A stretch of DNA of 64,000 nt, taken from NCBI GenBank assembly GCA_963169105.1, contig OY720643.1, positions 22,974,373-23,038,372 of the forward strand, in the 5' to 3' direction. Origin of the DNA: Ceriagrion tenellum. Taxonomy: Eukaryota > Arthropoda > Insecta > Odonata > Coenagrionidae. The position numbers and the translations under genes were made by a program. Below the pieces are notes generated by a model that did no database searches, was not told where the DNA came from, and saw only the letters and a program-made list of their open reading frames with translations. Below, piece after piece: positions 57,041-64,000 of this stretch; the stretch's first letter is position 1; the number at the start of each line of letters is the position of its first letter.

Positions 57041-57620
57041 GACCAGGGGGTGGGTGGGGGGAAGGGAGAAAGTCGTCTTTCGGCGGTGACGCTCTTTTAT
57101 GCCGCCATTAGGCCAGTCTGCGGGTGCTTTTAGGGGAAGAAAACAAAACGAGAAAAGAAAAATAAAAAAGAGAAATGGTGGGAGCCCACCATGGCGGATC
57201 TTATATCCAATAGGCACTCATAACCACTGAACATTCCACTTCACCACCACCACCACCACCACAATGGTAATTCATCCCTCCTCCCCTCCCCCCCCCACCT
57301 CCCTCCCTTCCTTTCTGTGTCGCCGGACGAGTATTCCCATTTCCAGTCGGTTGGAATGGACTTCACAAACCTGATTCCACATCCTTCCACATGCCACGGT
57401 GAGTGGGGGAATCACATCCGCAGTTAGAGACGGTATACGCGACACTTTCCATTCGCTCAAGTTTGCGGCTCACTTCATAAATATAAATTGGCTCTAATTT
57501 TCCGTTCGTTTCAGACCAATGAGGTGGACGGTAAGAGCGTTTGCTATAGTTGTCTATGCTTTTGCACAAGTCGTCTGCCTTGGGAAACGAGAAACAGAGG
57601 ACTCGAGGATTTGCAATTAC
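57040..57620. other. Gene-free stretch
   Basis: Contains (CAC)n and C-rich low-complexity DNA at 57240-57310. Overlapping frames of 62-87 codons have no recognisable domain. Confidence 0.4.
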
Positions 57621-57630
57621 GAACACTAAT

Positions 57631-59000
57631 GGATGAAACCTCTTACAATACAGTTTATATTAAAGACAGAATGGAGTCAAATATATTATCTCATCCTTAA
57701 GAACTGATATACAATAAATTTTATTGGCTACAATTAGGAATACTAATGGATGAAACCTCTTATAATTAATTTTTTATTAAAAACAGAATGGAGTCAAGTG
57801 TATTATTTCATCCTTAAGAGCTGATATATAATAAATTTCATCGACTACAATTAGGAATACTAATAATAATAATTTATTTAACACATACAGGTAACCCCAA
57901 TTACATGTGTTATAATAAAAATACAATAAAATAAATAAATGCGTACATCAATCAATCAGGAAAAAGAAAAACAACTGTTTAGTTTCTATTAAAAAATACG
58001 AACATTTTCTTTTTTAGGGACACTAAAGGGTCAGAAATAAAATCAGCATCTTTATAATTATTCAAAAATTCATTAGCCGTGCGCATTATCCTAGTTAGCG
58101 GTTAATATTTACAGACATCCACCCGACTAAAGTGGCATATGAAGAGTGGAGTGTGCTTAGTCCTCCTTGGAGGCGCATTCAGGTTGATTAAGCCAAGTAG
58201 ATGGCTGGAATCCACATCACCCATCATAATTTTACGCAGGAAGATTGCATCTGAAACCCTCCTTCTGACTCCAAGTGAAGTGAGCGTAAAAAATTTACAT
58301 AAGTTGGGGTATTCGGATGCTGTATAGACAGGACCATTATCCAGAGAACACAGCCATTTCACAAATCGCATCTGTATTTTTTCAAGTGTCCTCTCTAACG
58401 TGACATGGTGTGGATTCCAGATCATACCACCGTATTCTAAAACAGGTCGGACGATCGTACAGTATGCTCGCACCACAGTTTTAATAGAAAAATTGGGAAT
58501 GCAATTTAGTTTTAAAAATAATATAAAAATACTATAAGGCAATAAGCTTTCGAGCATATTGACTGAACATGCGGTTTAAAGGAAAGTTTGCTATCTAAAG
58601 TGATTCCTAAGTCAGTAATTGAGGTAACACGATCAAGAGGAACACCATTTAAGTGATAGTCATAACGAATAATATTCTTTCTCAAGGTAAAAGTGATAAT
58701 TTTACATGTAGTTAAATTAGGATATAAATTCCATTCAACACACCAGTTAAAAAATGTATCCAAGTCATTTTGTAAAATAACACACTTGTTAAGAGAGGTG
58801 ACCCTGGTTGATATCTTACAGTCATCAGCATATAAGAGGCATTCCGATTTCAAACAGCCAGGCAAGTCATTAATAAATATATTAAAATGGATGAAACCTC
58901 TTATAATTCAGTTTTTATTAAAAACAGAATGGAGTCAAGTGTATTATTTCATCCTTAAGAACTGATATACAATAAATTTCATCAGCTACAATTAATTAAT
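57631..59000. repeat. 118-bp tandem repeat split by a LINE
   Basis: Units start GGATGAAACCTC at 57631, 57749 and 58889 and contain AGAATGGAGTCAA and CTCATCCTTAAGA-type blocks. Units 1 and 2 are adjacent. Unit 3 is separated by the LINE at 57867-58888, which entered at or near the unit junction. Confidence 0.85.
57867..58888 (-). mobile_element. Jockey-type LINE, 5'-truncated, with intact 3' end
   Basis: The minus strand reads the RT motif C region (CLLYADDCKISTRV), with an intact YADD, then PLDRVTSITDLGITLDSKL. After a break near 58515-58550, VRAYCTIVRPVLEYGGMIWN follows in another frame. The C-terminal tail runs to a stop near 57980, then a short 3' UTR with AATAAAATAAA-like signals and an A/T-rich tail at 57868-57890. 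Truncation is just upstream of NIFINDLPG. It is inserted in the 118-bp tandem repeat. Confidence 0.85.
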
Positions 59001-59149
59001 GTGTAGTTTGAGAATGATATATTGTTTCATTGGAGTATTATACCAGATGATTGGCAAGTTTTTGGACAGTTTTTATCCTAATGGCACATCGTTCCGTTTT
59101 AGATCCAATGAAAGACCCGCCATTACTTCCCTCTTGAATTCAAAATATC

Positions 59150-59222
59150 TACATCTAAATCTACGAAATACCCTGCAAGCAACCACTAGGGTGTTTGGCA
59201 CGGGGTGATACCTTACCAGGCA
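59150..59222 (-). mobile_element. LINE 3' terminus fragment
   Basis: The minus strand has GCATGCCTGGTAAGGTATCA, GGTTGCTTGCAGGGTATTTC and a GTAGATTTAGATGTAGAT tail, matching the 3' ends at 13817 and 14077. No coding. Confidence 0.65.
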
Positions 59223-59332
59223 TGCAAAACTCATCCCTGTTCAAATCAGAACCGCGCACGTTCCCCCGAATGCCAGGCGCAGGCCAAAAGAAGTCAGGAC
59301 AACGGTACGCAGTCAGACCACAAACCAGGAGA

Positions 59333-59470
59333 GTGATACGAAGAATAACATGCTACTATGCAGAACACTACACAAGATATGACTACTAGTTAGTATTATT
59401 AGTGATACGAAGAATAACATGCTACTATGCAGAACACTACACAAGATATGACTACTGGTTAGTATTATTA
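59333..59470. repeat. 69-bp tandem duplication, nearly identical
   Basis: GTGATACGAAGAATAACATG units at 59333-59401 and 59402-59470 differ at about one or two bases, so the duplication is recent. Confidence 0.85.
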
Positions 59471-59689
59471 ATGCGACAAATAAATAACACTACAAGGTGC
59501 TAAGACTGCAGGAGTATAACATGCCGGAGATAGCATGCGAAGTTAATATCTACAATTCATGTTAAGATACTGAGCACTACTGAAAAAAACCTATTTAACC
59601 TAGTCAGCATCCTAGAACTGATCTATCACAACTATTATGGTCTCTTATTGTTCGTGGAAAAAATGACGGCTGAAATCTATTGGTTCTTC

Positions 59690-60335
59690 AGCCTATAGGC
59701 TCCCTCTTCTTATTTCGCCCAGAATTCCTATCCTCTTCCTTCCTTATATCCTCTTCCCCATTTTTCTCCCCTCTATCATTATTTTCAACATTCTCTCTCC
59801 TTTCAAAGCCTGTTTTGTTCATCCCTTCTACCTCCTCCGTAACCCCACTTCTAGTTTCTTCTCCTCTTCAACCATATCCACCCCTCAAATCCACCTATCC
59901 ACCTCCTCATTCGTCTTTCTCGCTACCCAGCTCTTCTTCCCCATCCTTCTCCACATCCACATCTCAAATGCCTCCAGTCTACGTTAACCTCTCTTTGCAA
60001 TGACCAAGTCTCCGGTCCATAAAGCTCCATATCAGCGCTTTCATCAGTCATTTCTCTACGTCTCCAATCAAATCCCTCTCATCAATCCCCTTCGTTTTGG
60101 ATATGCCTCTTTAGCCAAATCTACATATTATATTGAGACAATTCTACATATTATGTTCCTACCAGTAAACCCATTCTCCTCCAAAATACTACCCAGATAC
60201 GTAAACTGCACAACTTGCTCTATTTTGTGCCCTTCAACCCTTTTATTCATGCCCGCTTTCTTGCTTCTAGAGAATATCATCACTTTCGTCTTCTTAGGAT
60301 TTATCTTCATCCCAAACCTTGCGTCTCAGTCCCCC
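59690..60335 (-). mobile_element. LINE RT fragment, RTE-like C-terminal type
   Basis: The minus strand encodes MKINPKKTKVMIFSRSKK, VVQFTYLGSILEENGFTGRN, then in shifted frames LYGPETWSL-like residues near 60010-60040. It is truncated at the Harbinger-like element at 60339, where the palm domain should continue. Multiple frameshifts. Confidence 0.75.
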
Positions 60336-60338
60336 TAA

Positions 60339-60769
60339 AAGCTGGGACACAATCAACGTGTACGTGTAACGTGAGCCGTTAACGGGAATACGCGAAAAGA
60401 TGGCTGACGGGAAAGTATAGCGAGCGGAAACAATCAACGTGTACGGGGAGTACGTGTACGCGAGAGATGGGCAACTTTCATCTCTTCCCGTGTCCCGTAC
60501 ACGGAAAAACCAATCAGAATTTTCCTGAGAATCCGGGAATGGGAGCCATCTGTCGGCAGATACATCCAACTGTTGAAGATTGCTCTTGGCTAAGACAACT
60601 TATTTACTTCCACACTTGTTTATACATGATCTCTTAGCTGCGCCTGCATTAGTCAATTGTTACTCCGGGCCGCGTTAACGTCGATTGTGACCGCTGACTT
60701 GGGTTCCCCGTCTCCCGTTGTCCCGTTTACGTCTCGCGTCACACGTACACGTTGATTGTGTCCCAGCCT
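60339..60769. mobile_element. Harbinger-like miniature element, 431 bp
   Basis: TAA on both sides (60336-60338 and 60770-60772). Termini AAGCTGGGACACAATCAACG and, read inward, AGGCTGGGACACAATCAACG, continuing in CGTGTACGTGT for about 36 bp of inverted repeat. Subterminal ACGTGTACGGGGAGTACGTG repeats. No transposase. Class inferred from the 3-bp TAA duplication. Confidence 0.8.
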
Positions 60770-60989
60770 TAAGGCATTCATTATTGGCTGTAACCCATTA
60801 GGCTGACTGACAAATCATTGCTTGCTATTATAAAATCTTGTTTGCAGGGAAAATTATACCAGCAACAGTTTCTTTACAAAAATGGAAGTTGAAACTCTGA
60901 GTATTTTCAACTTTAGAACTTTCATGTCACCGACAAACTTGGACCCACGTTGCCCGAGTAGAGGTATCCGTGGAGTATCTAAAAAATCT

Positions 60990-61250
60990 CTTCCCTTATA
61001 TGTTTCTACATCTAAAACTACCCTACATACTACCCTTCGAGCCGCCACATTGGCGTCTGGCAGAGGTTGTTAGGACACCAGCCGTGTAAAGATCTAAAGG
61101 ATGAGGCTTTGGGAGGTGAAATGGTGACTTGTATTATGGAAGAGTATTTAGTGGAGCTCAGTTTTCATTGTGGTCGCTTACTGCGCGCGGAAAGAACGAG
61201 TTGTTGTCCCCGTCTGTTTGGCAATGTATTTCTATTATTTCATCGCTTCT
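60990..61250 (-). mobile_element. LINE 3' end, CR1/L2-like type
   Basis: The minus strand has the last coding motif (CTCGTTCTTTCCGCGCGCAG), then ACTGAGCTCCACTAAATAC and ACACGGCTGGTG. The GC hairpin and a GTAGTATGTAGGGTAG-type tail follow. Same family as 18517 and 62050. Confidence 0.75.
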
Positions 61251-61259
61251 GTCAGACCT

Positions 61260-61700
61260 AGAGATGTAGTGAGGCTTTAGGATAACATTCTGTGTTTGTC
61301 TCGCATTGCTGCTGTATCCAAATACCACACATTTATCAAATGAACAACGCGCTCCGAACTTAGCCTTGCGCTTGATGTAATCTAACCTGGCACTCTAACG
61401 ACCACCGCTTTTGTTATTTTTTGGTACTTTAACTGAATATAAACTTACTCTTTTATAAAAGCTCTCTAGAGGAAATAAACGATGCTTGCACTATTAAGAA
61501 CTAATTTTCTCGGATAGTGGTTATGAAAAAGTCATTGCTTTAATAGTGGTTATAAAAAAGTCATACACACAAATCTACTTGGAATTTGATCAAGCGGATT
61601 CCTTCACCTTGTAACCCGAATGTAACCCCCTCTTCCTTTATTTTTTTAAACCTGCCCACGCGTCGTGGTGCGAATGTTAACCAACTTAAGCTTCGTTTTC
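61260..61700. other. Gene-free stretch
   Basis: No recognisable gene or repeat apart from a local duplication of AGTGGTTATGAAAAAGTCAT near 61515-61565. Confidence 0.4.
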
Positions 61701-61714
61701 ATGGACGCGACCGA

Positions 61715-61860
61715 CGTTGAATAAGTTCAGGGACCAAATAAAGAGGAATGCACATAGAAGCGATTCCATGATGTAAGGGAACAAGCATTAGAAAGGGAAG
61801 GGTGGAGTTCTGCAGTCACCTAATCTTAGGATTGAACGACCATTGATAATGGCAAATATT
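61715..61860 (+). mobile_element. LINE 3' end without the SINE
   Basis: Matches the LINE 3' segment at 21463-21500 plus 21815-21910 (AAGTTCAGGGACCAAATAAA, GGGAACAAGCATTAGA, ATTGAACGACCATTGAT). It has no SINE at the position occupied by 21501-21800, so it serves as an empty-site relative. No coding frame remains. Confidence 0.7.
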
Positions 61861-62049
61861 ATATTACGAGTAAATTAAATATCACGTAAATTGATTACAG
61901 ACCCCCACAACATGATAAAATGTCAGATGAATCCGAGCCCCCTCCCAATGAAAAATACATGAATAATACTTAATAATACTTTATGCCTTATAACGATGAT
62001 AATTGTTTGCCACAATAGCCATAACCATGGTGTCATGTAGTGCCCTAAA

Positions 62050-62727
62050 ATCTTCAAATACAGTAAAGTATCTTGGAATTACCTTAACTTCAGATATATC
62101 GTGGGGGACACAAAACAAAACATATTTGGCACAGCATTAAAGAAAGTAGGTTTTGTTGAGCGTATAATAGGAAGGTCCTCGGATGAAAAAGTCAAAGAGA
62201 GATGCAACTTCGCTCTGGTTAGGCCACACCTCAAATATGCAACGAGCATTTGGGACCCTGGTCAAAAAGATTTAACTCACAAAATTAATAAAATGCATAG
62301 GAAAGCAGCGCGTTTCGTTAAAAACTGCTACGAGCGAACATATAGTGTTACACAACTGTGAGAGGGATTAAGATGGGAGCCCCTAGAGACTCGGAAGCTG
62401 CACGCCAAGCTTAGGCTGCTAGAGATATTCAAAACTGGTGTGTTTCAGAGCGACACAGAGAATGTTATCATGACGCCTTACGACATTTCTAGGTCTGACA
62501 GATGCGATAAAATAAGAGAGATACTCTGCCGAACAGATAGGTACAAAAACTCGTTCTTTCCGCGCACAATAAGCGACCACAATAAAAACTGAGCTCCTCT
62601 AAATACACTCCTATAGTAAATGTCACCATTTTACCTCCAAATATTTTACATTACACGGCTGGTGACCAAACACCCCCTGCCACACGCCCATGCGGCGGCT
62701 CGCGGGGTAGTATGTAGATGTAGATGA
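62050..62727 (+). mobile_element. LINE 3' end, CR1/L2-like type, best copy
   Basis: Frames encode KYLGIT-like, VGFVERIIGRSSDEKVKERC, FALVRPHLKYATSIWDPGQK and KMHRKAARFVKNCYERTYS, then in another frame the SFFPRTISDHNKN end and a stop near 62590. The 3' UTR has ACACGGCTGGTGACC, CCCCTGCCACACGCCC, the CGGCTCGCGGGG hairpin and a GTAGATGTAGATG tail. At least one in-frame stop (near 62361) makes it a pseudogene. Confidence 0.85.
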
Positions 62728-62729
62728 AT

Positions 62730-63200
62730 TTGTACCAGAAGTACCACGCTTTACTTTAGTGAGTCGTGGCACAATCTTCTCTTTTCTTTAATCTACTGTC
62801 TCTAACCATGCGTATCCTTTCATTTCATCCCCCTTTCAGCGCATTCATCTGCCTACCCCCCCTGCCCCCGCTGTCAAATCCTCTCCCCCTCCCTCACTCC
62901 CAGGGGGGATGGAATAACCCCCCCCACCCTATCTGCCACGCCCCTTGTCGACCCTCCTGCCTCTCCCACCAACCCTCTCTTCACCACCCCCTCCTCCTTC
63001 CCTCCTGACTCTATATGGGGAACATATCATCCCTCTGCTCTCTTATCGCAATGCTATCCGTCCCACGGCCATATCTCCCCCTTCACGCCATTTCCGCACA
63101 CGCCCTTTCACTTCGTCCTTTTCCCTCACGTCCTCATATCTCCCCCTCCCCTTTGACACGAGGCACCACGTACGATTTTAAATACAGAAGGGCTCCAGGA
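62730..63200. other. C-rich low-complexity stretch
   Basis: CCCCCTGCCCCC, CCCCCCCCACCC and CTCCCCCTCCC tracts. The Pro/Ser-rich frames in it reflect composition, not genes. Confidence 0.5.
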
Positions 63201-63208
63201 GATTTGCA

Positions 63209-63625
63209 TTAAAGGTGCTGAAGTCCAACACCTTCGCGGAGAAGTAAGGGAAAAGATATGGGAGAGGATATAGGTGTAAATTCTATTTTAACAGTTTGAA
63301 TTTTTTTAATCAACCTAATATTGTAAAAATTACTTAAGGTGACACTGGTCTCACTATGAGAGTCAATAGAAGTTTTGTGTCCCAAGTGGTAGAACGCAAC
63401 AAAGATGAATCTTCGACCCGAGTAACTAGGCCAAAATTCCACATTGGGGTATAGGGGCGCTAAAGAGTGAAAACTGAAGCTTTTTTGTTGATGGATGAAA
63501 GGATTAATTACAGTGTCAGATTTAAGGCTTTCCCGGCGAATACTTTGAATGTTTAGCTCTTGGGTTTCCAACCGGGTGAAGGTGGTTTCTGGCACCGATG
63601 CTACGAAGGCGTAGTCTGCCATCAC
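63209..63625 (-). CDS. Unclassified 138-codon open frame
   Basis: An ATG-started frame (MMADYAFVASVPETTFTRLE) with no motif I recognise and no competing long frame on the other strand. It could be a terminal exon or part of an unrecognised element. The upstream DNA (63640-63700) contains an ACCGGGTGAAGG / ATCACCCGGTTG inverted word pair near 63572-63642. Coding is uncertain. Confidence 0.3.
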   Translation of the reverse strand: MMADYAFVASVPETTFTRLETQELNIQSIRRESLKSDTVINPFIHQQKSFSFHSLAPLYPNVEFWPSYSGRRFIFVAFYHLGHKTSIDSHSETSVTLSNFYNIRLIKKIQTVKIEFTPISSPISFPLLLREGVGLQHL

Positions 63626-63639
63626 CTCTCATCACCCGG

Positions 63640-64000
63640 TTGAAAACACGAGAGCTATACATCCTAGGTTAATTGCAGAATCGCCATTGCCGGAGAGTAG
63701 TATGGCCTCCGGCTTCACCTTAGAGGTTGTACCCGAGTAAATATTTTACGGGGTTTACATATTATTCCGATGGTCCAGATGGAAGCAGGCAGTGGTGTGA
63801 GATGAGACTTTTACTAAATATTCCCATGGGAATAGTTCGCAGGGCGTCTGGGTGCAGCTGCAGTTGTGGTTAGAGCATGGCTGACTCATTAAGTAAAATC
63901 TTTCCCAATTACATTGATGAGCCGATACGACTTGGTGAGTGTTTGCTAAAATATGACGCCTAGCGAATGAGGCAGCAGACCGACCCTTTAGGCTTGTTTG
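63640..64000. other. Gene-free end of window
   Basis: No recognisable gene or repeat in the last 360 bp. Confidence 0.4.

Overview
The window looks like intergenic, repeat-dense DNA from a large metazoan genome, most likely an arthropod and probably an insect. This rests on non-LTR retrotransposon fragments of several clades, tRNA-derived SINEs, hAT, piggyBac-like and Harbinger-like miniature elements, a Penelope-like element and long (TA)n tracts. Base composition is AT-rich, and no intron-exon gene could be recognised. No bacterial, plasmid, phage or CRISPR feature is present. Only two reading frames can be tied to a protein family, and both belong to 5'-truncated retroelements: the C-terminal part of an R4/Dong-like element (RLE endonuclease, 42.4-43.8 kb, minus) and the C-terminal part of a Penelope-like element (GIY-YIG endonuclease, 55.1-56.1 kb, minus).

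Layout. 0-5 kb: an inverted pair of tRNA-derived SINE-like copies, a TTAA-type miniature element (called family T here), a LINE fragment, a TTAA-flanked palindromic piggyBac-like element and a hairpin insertion with 13-bp direct repeats. 6-13 kb: LINE 3' ends, a family T copy carrying two other elements, and the first hammerhead-ribozyme motifs, three of them in foldback elements. 13-23 kb: LINE 3' ends, an RLE-domain fragment, a purine-rich degenerate satellite, and a full-length SINE with 14-bp target duplications inside a LINE. 23-31 kb: mostly unremarkable AT-rich DNA, an 860-bp hAT element with perfect 8-bp duplications, and tandem duplications. 31-40 kb: a segmental array of two full 2.5-kb direct repeats and one partial, each holding the same hammerhead foldback inserted in the same LINE, with inverted copies of part of the unit on the left. 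41-45 kb: SINE, Harbinger-like element, the Dong-like element between two (TTA)n tracts, a small hAT element. 46-49 kb: tandem dimers and a cluster of hammerhead motifs beside a (TA)n tract. 50-54 kb: nested hAT elements and family T copies. 54.5-56.2 kb: the Penelope-like element and two hammerhead-bearing ends set between three (TA)n tracts. 57-64 kb: more LINE fragments, a LINE inserted in a 118-bp tandem repeat, and a Harbinger-like element.

The strongest unifying signal is hammerhead ribozymes. At least seven places carry the CUGANGA / stem II / GAAA core followed by a very short self-complementary stem III. One lies just downstream of the Penelope GIY-YIG frame. Several sit in roughly 170-250-bp foldback insertions with 12-14-bp target duplications and no coding capacity. 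Association of such minimal hammerheads with Penelope-like elements is established; the foldback, non-coding carriers resemble small non-autonomous ribozyme retroelements and are the part most worth checking. All coordinates come from reading by eye; no alignment, folding program or database was used.
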